NCBI RefSeq assembly: GCF_900155425.1
Contig: NZ_LT700191.1
Span: forward strand, 1,139,198-1,203,197
DNA: 64,000 bases
Origin: Parabacteroides massiliensis
Lineage (GTDB): Bacteria > Bacteroidota > Bacteroidia > Bacteroidales > Tannerellaceae
Direction of reading: 5' to 3'
How positions within the stretch are numbered: position 1 is the first letter of the stretch; every line of letters begins with the position of its first letter. A program made the translations under genes and the position numbers. Below the pieces are notes generated by a model. The model had not been told where the DNA came from and ran no database searches. It worked only from the letters and a program-made list of their open reading frames with translations. Positions 33,649 to 42,461 of this stretch are shown piece by piece.

Positions 33649-35152
33649 CCTTCCCTCTCCTTTTAAATGGTTTCTTAAACGAACGATCACCGAACTTCTT
33701 TTCTCCGAACTTTTTCTTACCGCCAAACTCCTCATCATCCTTAAAGTGCCTCTTGACTGGACGTTTGCCGGCAAAATCCTTACGAACCGGACGTCCATCC
33801 GCGCGGTCATCGCCGAAATAGCGTTTGCCGGGGATAAAGGGAGCCCGTTCACTGTCGTCTTCAGCATGTGCGGCGGCAAAACGACGGTCGGGACGATCCA
33901 AGCGGTCGGTACGGAAATTCAGACGCGACGGGCGGTCCGGCCTGCGTTCGAACGAAGGTCTTTCCGGACGGGAAGGATGTGCTTCGCCTTCTTCGTTCAA
34001 CGCTTTCTTGTAGTCTTTGTTCTTTCCTTCGAATATGTCATAGCAACGGTATTCGCATTCCAGCGATCCGTTCATAAGTTTCATCTTTTCACTCGGTTTC
34101 AGACCGATCTTGTCAAAACATTCATCTTTATAACTCAGAATCCAAACCTTATAGCCGGTAAACACATGTTTAATACGTTCGCCGATCATGTTGTACAGTC
34201 CTAACAGGTCGCGGCTGGAAATGCGTTCTCCATAAGGAGGATTGGTCACCATGATACCCGGCTGCGGAGCCTCCGTGCATTGCTGGAACGGCTGAGTCTT
34301 GAGTTCGATATATTTCATCAGGCCGGCACTGCGGATATTCTTCTCGGCAATCTCGATCGCCGTCGGATTGATATCCGCACCATAACATTTGAAAGTAAAC
34401 TCACGTTCCTGGCTCTCATCGTTATAGATGCGATCGAACAGTTCCTGGTCGAAGTCGATCCATTTCTCGAAAGCAAACTCCTTCCGATGTACGCCCGGCG
34501 CAATATTCAAAGCAATCATTGCCGCTTCGATCAGCAGTGTACCGGAACCACACATCGGATCGACGAAATTCGATTCGCCTTTCCAGCCTGTTTTCAAGAT
34601 CATACCGGCAGCCAGCACTTCATTCAACGGAGCCTCCGTCTGGTCCACGCGGTAACCGCGTTTATGCAAGCTCTCGCCTGAACTGTCGATAGAGAGCGTA
34701 CAGTCGTTGTGTGAAATATGAATATTGATATACAGATCCGGATTGTTTACACGGACAGAAGGGCGTTTCTGTTCCTTCTCCATGAAATAATCCACGATCG
34801 CATCTTTCGTACGATAAGCAACAAACTTGGAGTGATTGAAATCTTCAGAGTAGATTACAGAGTCGATGGCAAATGTCTTGTCCAAGGACATATAGTTTTC
34901 CCATTTCACCTTCTTAACCTCTTTGTAGACAGTATCAGCGTCTTTGGCTTTAAAGTGATAGATAGGCTTCAAGATACGCAATGCCGTACGGCAACAGAAG
35001 TTGGCTTTGTAAAGCACTTCCTTATCTCCGGTAAAGGAAACCATCCGGCGGCCAATCTGTATATCGTTGGCGCCTAAAGATAATAACTCGCCGGCCAGTA
35101 TTTCTTCCAACCCGTAAAGGGTCTTGGCCACCATTTCAAATGTCTCGCTCAT
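33632..35152 (-). CDS. THUMP-domain class I methyltransferase (RlmL-like 23S rRNA / N6-adenine type)
   Basis: A 506-residue protein: THUMP-type RNA-binding region (about 1-160), then a methyltransferase with VDPMCGSGTLLIEAA for SAM binding and VTNPPYGERIS as the catalytic NPPY. This matches the RlmL/YcbY-N class, which makes m2G in 23S rRNA, although annotation pipelines often call it DNA methylase. The last ~115 residues are a low-complexity Arg/Asp/Lys/Phe tail (RPERPSFERRPDRPSR and similar), rare in E. coli homologues but common in Bacteroidetes RNA proteins. ATG 35152 is preferred over TTG 35164. Confidence 0.88.
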   Translation of the reverse strand: MSETFEMVAKTLYGLEEILAGELLSLGANDIQIGRRMVSFTGDKEVLYKANFCCRTALRILKPIYHFKAKDADTVYKEVKKVKWENYMSLDKTFAIDSVIYSEDFNHSKFVAYRTKDAIVDYFMEKEQKRPSVRVNNPDLYINIHISHNDCTLSIDSSGESLHKRGYRVDQTEAPLNEVLAAGMILKTGWKGESNFVDPMCGSGTLLIEAAMIALNIAPGVHRKEFAFEKWIDFDQELFDRIYNDESQEREFTFKCYGADINPTAIEIAEKNIRSAGLMKYIELKTQPFQQCTEAPQPGIMVTNPPYGERISSRDLLGLYNMIGERIKHVFTGYKVWILSYKDECFDKIGLKPSEKMKLMNGSLECEYRCYDIFEGKNKDYKKALNEEGEAHPSRPERPSFERRPDRPSRLNFRTDRLDRPDRRFAAAHAEDDSERAPFIPGKRYFGDDRADGRPVRKDFAGKRPVKRHFKDDEEFGGKKKFGEKKFGDRSFKKPFKRRGKDDFEA

Positions 35153-35318
35153 TTCAATTGACAATTGACAATGGACAAAACAATTGACAATCGATAATTG
35201 ATAATTGACAATTAAATATTGTTCTTGTTTGTCTCACTGCTTATTAATACTATAATGTTTTATTATTATTCTCTCTCTCTTTTTAACTGCCAATTGTCAA
35301 TTATCAATTGTCAATTGA
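35153..35318. repeat. AATTGTC/GACAATT intergenic repeats flanking the cysE-like gene
   Basis: Repeated words such as CAATTGACAATTG fill 35153-35215 and 35288-35318. Similar arrays occur at 31325-31360, 31438-31456, 36236-36266, 60890-60916 and 61018-61047. Related GTTGAAA and CTCAATT arrays lie at 41690-41762 and 63865-63893. They are partly self-complementary and may form hairpins. They abut or enter gene ends on both strands. Confidence 0.75.
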
Positions 35319-36196
35319 CTGACGGTCGCTCCTGCCGGAACATCCTCCGTGATCCAGACGTTGCCGCAGATCGTGGCCCCTTCACCGATATGGATCCTTC
35401 CCAGCAACGTGGCATTGGAATAGACCGTCACATGGTTGCCCAATACAGGATGGCGCGGCACACCGCGTATCGCATTTCCGTTTTCATCGGGCGGCAGTTT
35501 CTCTCCTGCCAGACTGACTCCCTGGAAGATACGGACATGGTTCCCGATCACACTGGTCTCACCGATAACGGTTCCCGTCCCATGGTCGATCGAGAAATAA
35601 TGGCCGATCTCCGCACCCGGATGAATATCTATACCTGTCTCCGAATGAGCCATTTCTGTAATCATGCGAGGAATAAAGGGGACACCCAACCGATATAGCT
35701 GGTGCGCAATGCGATAGTTGCAGACAGCCCGGAAACCGGGATAGCAAAAAATAACTTCGTTGATGTTCTGCGCAGCGGGATCACCGTTGAAAGCAGCTTC
35801 GGCATCCGTCGCCAACAAGCTGCGCATTTCAGGGAGCGTCCGGATAAAAGCTTCCGACAGTTTCTCTGCCTCGGCAAGGATTTTTTCTTCGGGACAGGAG
35901 ACACAGGTAGTATCAGCAAAACAAAGCCCTGCATAAATCTGCTTGGAAAGTAGCGTATGCAATGTTCCAACATTTACGCCGGTATGGAAACGGATTGTCT
36001 GTTTGCTGATCCGTGCATTCCCGTAATAACCGGGGAAAAGGATTGCCCGGCACAAGTCTATGATCTCTTTCAGCACTTCACCCGAGGGTAGTGCCTCCTC
36101 ATCGCGGTAAGCATGAAACAGTTGCTGGTAAGATTCCTCGTCCGAGAGCATCTCAACCGTATCATTTAAGATCTTGCTATGCTTTTGCAATCCCAT
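35297..36196 (-). CDS. Serine O-acetyltransferase (EpsC/CysE type)
   Basis: A 299-residue enzyme transferring acetyl from acetyl-CoA to serine, the first step of cysteine synthesis. The N-terminal half is helical. The C-terminal left-handed beta-helix has the hexapeptide-type IHPGAEIGHYFSIDHGTG, VIGETSVIGNHVRIFQGVSL and LGNHVTVYSNATLLGRIHIG. It is longer than E. coli CysE (273). The last residues (QLTIDN) are encoded by the intergenic AATTGTC repeat, so the original terminus may have been different. Confidence 0.92.
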   Translation of the reverse strand: MGLQKHSKILNDTVEMLSDEESYQQLFHAYRDEEALPSGEVLKEIIDLCRAILFPGYYGNARISKQTIRFHTGVNVGTLHTLLSKQIYAGLCFADTTCVSCPEEKILAEAEKLSEAFIRTLPEMRSLLATDAEAAFNGDPAAQNINEVIFCYPGFRAVCNYRIAHQLYRLGVPFIPRMITEMAHSETGIDIHPGAEIGHYFSIDHGTGTVIGETSVIGNHVRIFQGVSLAGEKLPPDENGNAIRGVPRHPVLGNHVTVYSNATLLGRIHIGEGATICGNVWITEDVPAGATVSQLTIDN

Positions 36197-36247
36197 TATT
36201 CAGCAATATCATATTTGGCAACAAAAGTAAAAAGAAATTGTCAATTG

Positions 36248-36736
36248 TCAATTGTTAATTGTCAATTTCTTATGCGGTGCCCCGAATTCCTTGCAGGCCA
36301 CTTCTTCCATTCCCACTACCCATATTTTAACATTCTTCACAGCCGGATCGGAATAGCGGAAATTTTTATCCGAATACTGTTCCATAATGATATCCAGAGC
36401 TTCCTTCTTTTTGTCAAAATCTTCTTCAAAGCGAACCTTACCCCAGCATATCACACTCTTGGCACGCATCCGGTAACTACAAGCGACCTCCGGATGCTGG
36501 AACACAAGAGCATGATCCGTACTGAACGTGATGCAGACGCGCGGATTCCGTTCCAAAATGGAGATACTCCGTCCTTCCTGTGCCGAATGCAGGTATATAA
36601 CACCATCGCGATAGCCAAAGTTCATCGGCAACACATAAGGAGTCCCATCCGTATCGGCCAGCCCCACATAACAAATATCACACTTCCGAATGGTAGCTTC
36701 AATCAATTCTTTGTCGGTATGCACTAATGTCTTCAT
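36248..36736 (-). CDS. Pyridoxamine 5'-phosphate oxidase-like flavin-binding protein
   Basis: A 162-residue split-barrel FMN-binding protein. Seen: IRKCDICYVGLADTDGTPY, VLPMNFGYRDGVIYLHSA and WGKVRFEEDFDKK, the outline of the PNPOx-like / Nim-type family. Family members reduce or bind flavins and F420 or heme; a NimA-type nitroimidazole reductase is possible, but a PNPOx function is unlikely at this size. Its own promoter region is unclear. The C-terminal LTINN comes from the intergenic repeat. It lies 51 bp upstream of the cysE-like gene, same strand. Confidence 0.82.
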   Translation of the reverse strand: MKTLVHTDKELIEATIRKCDICYVGLADTDGTPYVLPMNFGYRDGVIYLHSAQEGRSISILERNPRVCITFSTDHALVFQHPEVACSYRMRAKSVICWGKVRFEEDFDKKKEALDIIMEQYSDKNFRYSDPAVKNVKIWVVGMEEVACKEFGAPHKKLTINN

Positions 36737-36951
36737 TTCGTATTTCTGCTTTTTTAGTCCCTACAAACATACAAGTTTTTATTTTTTCAAACTACTCTCG
36801 CAGAATATATCTACCGCATCTTTTTTGCATAAAAGAAAAGAGGGTTCCAATCTTCCATTGCCACCCCCTTTCGATTGAACCGATATACGGAAAATTCCAA
36901 AATTTATTTTTGATCAATATGATTCCACAAATCATTAAAAAGCATTAACCG

Positions 36952-37465
36952 CTACGGTTCCCCCGCATAATGCGCCAACAGCTTCTTCAACCGAAACACA
37001 TCATCCAAACTTAGCGGTGTTTTGGTTGAAATCAGACCAATGCTAAAGCCATTTTCCACAATAGCAGTCAATAATCCTTCCAATACGGGTATCGGAAAAT
37101 ATCACCACCCGTCAAACTGAAACTTACCATATTCAAGTCTTTGCATTGCCGGATAATTGCACTAACTTGTTCAAACGCCATCTGTTTATATCCTGATGAT
37201 CGGTCTGCATAACAATACACACAATCTGTTGTACAATTATTATTTGGCATAAAAACAGCAGTACGAGGTGAAACGATCGAACGTTGTTGTTCTAAATCAA
37301 TCTCTTGAAAATAAAAATCTTCAGGATGGTATAAGCAGGGAGGTATTGTTGCATCTTCTGCATTAATCAATACATTTCTCGGAAATTGACTAACAACACC
37401 TCCGAATTCACTATAAAAAGGCTCTTCCCTGTCTAAAAAAGGTAAAACAATTGCTTCCGCTTTTT
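36952..37465 (-). pseudogene. Truncated, frameshifted radical SAM protein
   Basis: On the minus strand, one frame gives IVLPFLDREEPFYSEFGG, then NNNCTTDCVYCYAD, the CxxxCxYC-type Fe-S motif of radical SAM enzymes, and FSLTGGDIFRYPYW. The frame then breaks, and a second frame continues with IVENGFSIGLISTKTPLSL and DVFRLKKLLAHYAG. Together this is about 165 residues of a gene of usually 350-450. The upstream side ends at the MITE-like element at 37477; a possible ATGAAAAAAGT start lies on its far side. The TGGD and CVYCYAD form suggests a peptide-maturation type (SPASM-like) enzyme. Confidence 0.75.
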
Positions 37466-37476
37466 ATGATCGATAT

Positions 37477-37678
37477 CATTAGTGTCCCGTTAAAATCGGG
37501 TGAGGTTAAAACTCTGCTTTACGAGAAAAAATACCATTGAAAATGAGAAAGTTATGATTCTTACAGAATACTCATAATGAGTTTGCAATTTCAAATCCGT
37601 TTTCCCGAAATTCCACTGTAATTTCTTGTATTTCTGCATCATACAAGGCTTTATTAGAATTTTAATGGGACACTAATG
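37477..37678. mobile_element. MITE-like element, 202 bp
   Basis: It is bounded by 20-bp terminal inverted repeats, CATTAGTGTCCCGTTAAAAT and its near-perfect complement at 37659-37678, with one mismatch. No ORF is inside. The repeat resembles IS ends carrying AGTGTCCC. It sits at the 5' edge of the radical SAM pseudogene and probably broke it. No full-length partner element is in the window. Confidence 0.7.
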
Positions 37679-38284
37679 ACTTTTTTCATAAGATAAATTA
37701 TTAAGAATAACAAAAAAATTTCAATACTCCCAGCTATAGATGGATAAACAAAAACGACTTACCAACTATTATCCGACAACCCCACTTGAATAAACAACGT
37801 TTTTACACAAATCGTGTCCATCCTTCAAATTTTTGTAACAAACGCCACCTATACCCCCACATACCGCAACAACATAATACCAGCATAACAACAGATGCAA
37901 ATCTATAAAAAAAATTCATTCCTAAAATCAACATAATTCCAAAAAAGCATTTTTCACTTAAACATACACAGGATATATTCCCCTTATTGTAAAAATCAAT
38001 GAAAAATCGATTGGTTCAAATCGAAACTACTACCGCATCTAATTCAGTTTTATACCCCATATTATTCAAATTACACGCAAGGGTAATATTTTTTAAGAAA
38101 CTTCGTTTTTGATATATCACTAATAATCACACGTTTGCTCAATATCTCCATTTCGGGAGGGGATATTGTCAAACTGTAGTTTCGTTCCCTCGCATCTGTT
38201 CCTCTTTTCAGGTTATAATAATCATACAGGTTAAAGAAAGTATGTGGCTATAATAACTTTATTAGTAATAATAATATTCCATAT
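37679..38284. other. AT-rich gap containing a duplicated 65-bp element
   Basis: About 600 bp without a supported gene. It contains only the element at 38031-38095 (own entry). The remainder is AT-rich and holds a short palindromic word (AATCGATTGGTTCAAATCGA-type, near 38006). The gap probably represents eroded coding sequence. Confidence 0.5.
38031..38095. promoter_or_regulatory. Conserved 65-bp non-coding element, copy 1
   Basis: TACCGCAT (38031), TACCCCAT (38053), AATTACAC (38069-38076) and AAGGGTAATAT (38079-38089) occur with exactly the same spacing as in copy 2 at 59211. The two TACC-CAT half-sites are 22 bp apart, two helical turns, which suits a regulator dimer. No gene with an intact start follows here. 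Confidence 0.6.
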
Positions 38285-38392
38285 GTGAAAAGAGCATTAG
38301 TCAAAAAGGAACTTATAGAGATCGAGAAACGACAAGTTGTCATTCCCGATCCGGTAATGAAAGTGTGGCTAAAAAAGGAATTAGGAATATAA
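38285..38392 (+). pseudogene. 3' remnant of an AAA-type ATPase gene
   Basis: The short frame reads KRALVKKELIEIEKRQVV and IPDPVMKVWLKKELGI before a TAA. The DP...WLK pattern is that of the C-terminal winged-helix part of the archaeal/Bacteroidetes ATPase family. There are only ~36 codons, no ATPase domain and no upstream frame, so it is a leftover of a deleted gene. Confidence 0.45.
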
Positions 38393-38690
38393 TAAATCAA
38401 ATAGTGGTTTGATGTAATAAATTCTGAACAATAACCCCTATTTCCTGTTTTTTCTCTTTTGATCAAAATATTAGAGTATTTCAGTTTGATATTTTGATGT
38501 TGTTTTTTCTGTTTTGCCGATAAACGGATATATGAGACCGGCAGGAAATGAAAATATATTGTTTTGAGAGAGATAGAAAAGGGATAAACGCTTGCATTTT
38601 GAAAAAGCTTAACCTCCTGAGATTTGTCTGTAACAAAAAAGATTGGTGGCGGCTTTGGATATTTGAAAAGGGATTCAGGCCTTTATGGCC

Positions 38691-38795
38691 ATGAAGACGG
38701 TCGTCGTTGAGATGAAGACGGTCGTCGTTGCCGTGAGATGCCGAGACCATCATGTATGAAGACGGTCGTCAAGGTAATGAAGACCGTCTTCGTGG
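38691..38795 (+). repeat. 21-bp-spaced ATGAAGACGGTCGTC repeats
   Basis: Copies start at 38691, 38712, 38756 and 38777 (the last as ATGAAGACCGTCTTC). Spacings are 21, 44 and 21 bp. The core is nearly palindromic. The rest of 38393-38916 holds no supported gene; a hairpin GTTTCTTT/AAAGAAAC lies near 38875, after the GH20 gene. Confidence 0.7.
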
Positions 38796-38916
38796 GAAAA
38801 AACAGTGCACCTCACGGCAAGAAGACCTTTTTTTAAGGCGAAAAGCCTGGATTTAATACAATTGACAAAAGATGCGTTTCTTTGTTAAAGAAACAATATT
38901 ATACAATAAGTAAAGT

Positions 38917-40890
38917 TTACATTTCAGGCTTACAATAGTTCAGTACTTCCACATTACGGATTGAGCTCTTGAAATCCCCTGCTTTTTCCAATGGGAAGAC
39001 CAATGTGCGGACATATCGCATTGAGTCTTTCCCGCTATTGAAATAGCGTTTCTGGATATCCAAATCTTCTTTCAGTTTACCATCGATGTAAAGTCGCGTG
39101 GATTTTTCATCTCCGGTGATGGTTACCAACGCAGTCTCTTCGGGATAAAACTGGTAGTTGAAGGTATTCAGATAACCGTCCCGGACAAAACCCAGTTTAC
39201 CGGAAGCAGGATCAGACAAATAAAAGACAGCGTCAGGCGAACGGAATAATTCGGTTCCTTTTTCCTCCGCTTCCGCCTTGATATCGAAAGAAACGGTATA
39301 ATGATAGCCGATCTCTTTCAAACCCGTTTCCATTCCCGGCTTTAAGGTTTCGAGGTTATAGACGGCACGCGGCTTCGTACCGATACGTCCGGCCACGTTT
39401 ACGCCCGGCGCTTCACTGATCGCCATCCGCGCACTGTTGAATTCTTCATACGGAACGGCGCAATCCTTCCCTGTCCACATTTTGACGGCTAACGTCTGCA
39501 TGGCAGGGAACACACGATAGTGAATATCTTTCGTACTGATGCCGTTGCCCGCATGGTCGTTCCAAACAGCAAACATACCGCCTTTGATCTGCTTATGCTT
39601 TTCGGGAAACACCTCTTTTCCGATGTGGGCGGGTGTCCACTCCTTATAAAGCATTTCCGTATTCAGGTAATCATAATAATAGCCTGCTGCAGGAACAATA
39701 TACAGGTAACCGTCGGGGATACTGATCAGGTCATAACCTTGCTTGATCATCTCTTTAGGATCGGCATAGCCGTTATACCAGGCACTCATCAGCACGTTTT
39801 TTGACTTGACAGGAGTTTCGCCCTTCGCATGCGTCAATGCTCCCCAAACACAGGCCTGCTTGCCGAAGCCTTCCACAAAACGGATATAATGATCGGTGAA
39901 AGCACGGAATTTTTCCACCACATCTTGTTTCTTATTGGAATATTCGTCCGTACCGATATGGACACGTTTGCCGGCAAAGACAGGATTGCGCCCTTCCAGG
40001 TATTCACGGAAAAGAGCGTCCACGAATTCATAGGTTTCAGGCTTGAACAGGTCGAGATGGTCCATGCCATACTCTTCGCTGCCGATCTCCGGCTTGTATT
40101 GTGTAAGCGCAAGCGAATGGGCCGGGACATCTATTTCGGGGATGATCTCGACACCCAGGCTGTCGGCAAGTTGCTGAAGGGCGATAAACTCCTTTTTCGT
40201 ATAATAGCCGTCACGGGCAGTCAGTCCGGGGAAAGTTTCGCATTCGAGGCGGAAAGCCGAATAGGTCTTGTTCCAGTCGTGATTGTAATACTGCTTAAAG
40301 GCATTATCGTTCAGGTGGATCTGGAATGTATTCATCTTGTAGTAAGCCATCATCTTCACATAATCACGCAACATGCTCATCGGGATAAACTTACGCCCGC
40401 AGTCCATCATAAAGCCACGGATCGCATAGTCGGGATAATCGCGGGCCGTCCCCTTCGGCAAAGCTTGGTCACTCTGTTGTTCGGTCAACTGCAACAACGT
40501 GCGGGTGGCCCAATACAACCCTTTGCTTTTAGGAGCGGTGACGGTGACACGGTCGGAGATCTTCAGCGTGTAGCCCTCCTCTCCCAACCGGCTGTCGGAC
40601 GAGAGTGACAAAACGAAATCGCCGGCGGCCGCACGGCCTTGTACGACCATCATCCGACGGCCGAACATCAATGCATAGTCATCGGCAAACTGATTGGCGA
40701 CACGGGCTACGGACGAGTCTTTTCCAGTATACACGATCCGGGATGTTGCCGTAGGAGTGAACATCCCCTGATTTCCTTTCCATTCCTGCAATTCAGGGAT
40801 GACAAACGGTTTCTTGTTGTTTGCGGCGTCTGCCTTTCCAGGCAATAACAATAAAGCGGCCGAAAGCAGCCAATAAAGTTGTATCTTCAT
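38917..40890 (-). CDS. GH20 beta-N-acetylhexosaminidase
   Basis: A 657-residue secreted enzyme that removes terminal beta-linked GlcNAc or GalNAc from host glycans. A signal peptide (1-22) is followed by a GH20b-type N-terminal domain and the catalytic TIM barrel with GFMMDCGRKFIPMSMLRDYV, the HLND segment, and the catalytic pair Asp315-Glu316 in HIGTDEYS. GH20 normally has HxGGDE; one Gly is Thr here. A C-terminal beta-sandwich with SPDAVFYLSD and YIDGKLKEDL, residues about 520-650, looks like a lectin/concanavalin-type carbohydrate-binding module. The start at 40890 begins the signal peptide. Confidence 0.92.
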   Translation of the reverse strand: MKIQLYWLLSAALLLLPGKADAANNKKPFVIPELQEWKGNQGMFTPTATSRIVYTGKDSSVARVANQFADDYALMFGRRMMVVQGRAAAGDFVLSLSSDSRLGEEGYTLKISDRVTVTAPKSKGLYWATRTLLQLTEQQSDQALPKGTARDYPDYAIRGFMMDCGRKFIPMSMLRDYVKMMAYYKMNTFQIHLNDNAFKQYYNHDWNKTYSAFRLECETFPGLTARDGYYTKKEFIALQQLADSLGVEIIPEIDVPAHSLALTQYKPEIGSEEYGMDHLDLFKPETYEFVDALFREYLEGRNPVFAGKRVHIGTDEYSNKKQDVVEKFRAFTDHYIRFVEGFGKQACVWGALTHAKGETPVKSKNVLMSAWYNGYADPKEMIKQGYDLISIPDGYLYIVPAAGYYYDYLNTEMLYKEWTPAHIGKEVFPEKHKQIKGGMFAVWNDHAGNGISTKDIHYRVFPAMQTLAVKMWTGKDCAVPYEEFNSARMAISEAPGVNVAGRIGTKPRAVYNLETLKPGMETGLKEIGYHYTVSFDIKAEAEEKGTELFRSPDAVFYLSDPASGKLGFVRDGYLNTFNYQFYPEETALVTITGDEKSTRLYIDGKLKEDLDIQKRYFNSGKDSMRYVRTLVFPLEKAGDFKSSIRNVEVLNYCKPEM

Positions 40891-40952
40891 AGGTATTTGA
40901 ATTAAAATGTGACAAAGATATATAAAAAAACGAGCGTTTCTGATTGATTTAT

Positions 40953-40960
40953 TACTTTTG
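40953..40960 (+). promoter_or_regulatory. -7 box of tcdA
   Basis: TACTTTTG followed by CACC matches TAnnTTTG, 17 bp before the ATG at 40978, so the leader is only ~10 nt. The divergent GH20 gene has TATCTTTG on the minus strand at 40913-40920. No -33 box fits either. Confidence 0.4.
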
Positions 40961-40977
40961 CACCTAAAATCATTATA

Positions 40978-41703
40978 ATGAGTTATAATTGGAACACACG
41001 GACGGAACTTTTGTTAGGCGCCGACCGGATAGAGCGGCTGGCACATAGCCATGTGTTGGTTGTAGGATTAGGAGGTGTGGGTGCTTATGCTGCCGAACAG
41101 ATATGCCGGGCCGGAATCGGCCAGATGACGATCGTCGACGCCGATACGGTGAATGAAAGCAATATCAACCGCCAGCTGCCGGCATTACATTCGACGTTGG
41201 GAATGCCGAAAGCCGAAGTTGTAGCCCGTCGCTTGGCTGATATCAACCCCCGTCTGAAACTAAACGTCCTGAACGAATTCTTGCGCGACGGACGGACGGA
41301 AGAGGTACTTTCGGCGACCCGATACGATTTTGTTGTCGATGCGATCGATTCCCTCAGCCCGAAAGTATTTCTTTTGTATCACGCTTATAAGAAAAATATC
41401 CCCGTTGTTTCCTCAATGGGCGCCGGTGCCAAGATGGACCCGTCACTGGTCAGAATAGCAGATATCTCGAAGACCTGCAACTGTGGTCTGGCAAGAGCCG
41501 TACGCAAGCGGTTGCACGGGTTGGGGGTAAACAGAGGTATTCCGGTTGTCTTCTCCACGGAGATCGCCAATCCGAATGCCATCGTAGAGGTAGAGGGCGA
41601 GCAATGCAAACGTACCACAACCGGCACGGTATCTTATATGCCTGCCATATTCGGATGCTACTTGGCCTCATATGTTATTAACCAGTTGAAAGTTGAAAGT
41701 TGA
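40978..41703 (+). CDS. tcdA: tRNA threonylcarbamoyladenosine dehydratase (ThiF/HesA family)
   Basis: A 241-residue E1-like enzyme that converts t6A37 of tRNA to the cyclic form ct6A, using ATP. Seen: the nucleotide-binding VVGLGGVGAYAAEQICRAGI, DADTVNESNINRQLPAL, VVDAIDSLSPKV and the conserved SMGAGAKMDPS. Length fits TcdA (about 250). The C-terminal LKVES is encoded by an intergenic GTTGAAA repeat array, which also gives the stop. It is followed by the LolD-like gene on the same strand. Confidence 0.93.
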   Translation: MSYNWNTRTELLLGADRIERLAHSHVLVVGLGGVGAYAAEQICRAGIGQMTIVDADTVNESNINRQLPALHSTLGMPKAEVVARRLADINPRLKLNVLNEFLRDGRTEEVLSATRYDFVVDAIDSLSPKVFLLYHAYKKNIPVVSSMGAGAKMDPSLVRIADISKTCNCGLARAVRKRLHGLGVNRGIPVVFSTEIANPNAIVEVEGEQCKRTTTGTVSYMPAIFGCYLASYVINQLKVES

Positions 41704-41766
41704 AAATGAGAAGTTATTCTTTTCCTTATACAACTTTCAACTTTCAACTTTCAACTTTCAACTGAT

Positions 41767-42447
41767 ATGATACAAACAGAAGGAATAACCAAAAGCTTCG
41801 GCTCCTTGCAAGTATTGAAAGGGATCGACCTGACGATAGGCGAGGGCGAGATCGTAGCGATTGTCGGTCCGAGCGGGGCAGGAAAAACGACCTTGCTCCA
41901 GATCATCGGGACACTCGATGCGCCGGACAGTGGCAAACTGTATATAAACGGAACCGAAACCGTCCGCCTTTCGGAAGAAAAACTGGCCGCTTTCCGCAAC
42001 CGGAACATTGGCTTCGTTTTTCAGTTCCATCAGCTTCTTCCGGAGTTCACGGCCTTGGAGAACGTGATGATCCCGGCCCTGATCGCCCGTGAAAAGCCGG
42101 CTGCGGCAGAGAAAAGAGCGAAAGAGATTCTCGATTTCATGAATCTGGCCGACCGGATGTCCCACAAACCGAACGAACTGTCGGGCGGAGAAAAACAGCG
42201 CGTAGCCGTTGCCCGTGCCCTCATCAACAACCCGTCCGTAATCCTCGCAGACGAGCCGTCGGGAAGCCTGGACACCAAGAACAAGGAAGAGCTGCACAAG
42301 CTTTTCTTCGACCTGCGCGACCAGATGCACCAGACATTCGTGATCGTCACGCACGACGAGCAATTGGCGACCGATACGGACCGCGTGATCCATATCAAGG
42401 ACGGGACGGTTCAATCGACAATTGAGGCAATTATTTCTAATTCTTAA
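41767..42447 (+). CDS. ABC transporter ATP-binding protein, LolD/MacB-like
   Basis: A 226-residue ATPase of the lipoprotein-release or macrolide-type class. Seen: Walker [10 protein letters not shown], the Q-loop in [19 protein letters not shown], signature [15 protein letters not shown], Walker [13 protein letters not shown] and the H-loop TH. The [15 protein letters not shown] form is typical of LolD. The permease genes (LolCE-like) are not in the neighbourhood, which is common in Bacteroidetes. The last residues ([10 protein letters not shown]) stem from AT-rich repeat sequence. A substrate cannot be assigned with certainty. Confidence 0.9.
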   Translation: MIQTEGITKSFGSLQVLKGIDLTIGEGEIVAIVGPSGAGKTTLLQIIGTLDAPDSGKLYINGTETVRLSEEKLAAFRNRNIGFVFQFHQLLPEFTALENVMIPALIAREKPAAAEKRAKEILDFMNLADRMSHKPNELSGGEKQRVAVARALINNPSVILADEPSGSLDTKNKEELHKLFFDLRDQMHQTFVIVTHDEQLATDTDRVIHIKDGTVQSTIEAIISNS

Positions 42448-42461
42448 TTTTTAATTCAAAC

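Noticed and set aside
31325..36266. AATTGTC arrays as CRISPR or attachment sites
   Set aside because: Irregular simple-sequence repeats without unique spacers; scattered over many intergenic gaps.
38691..38795. CRISPR array
   Set aside because: Only four short units with spacings of 21, 44 and 21 bp, no proper spacers and no cas genes.
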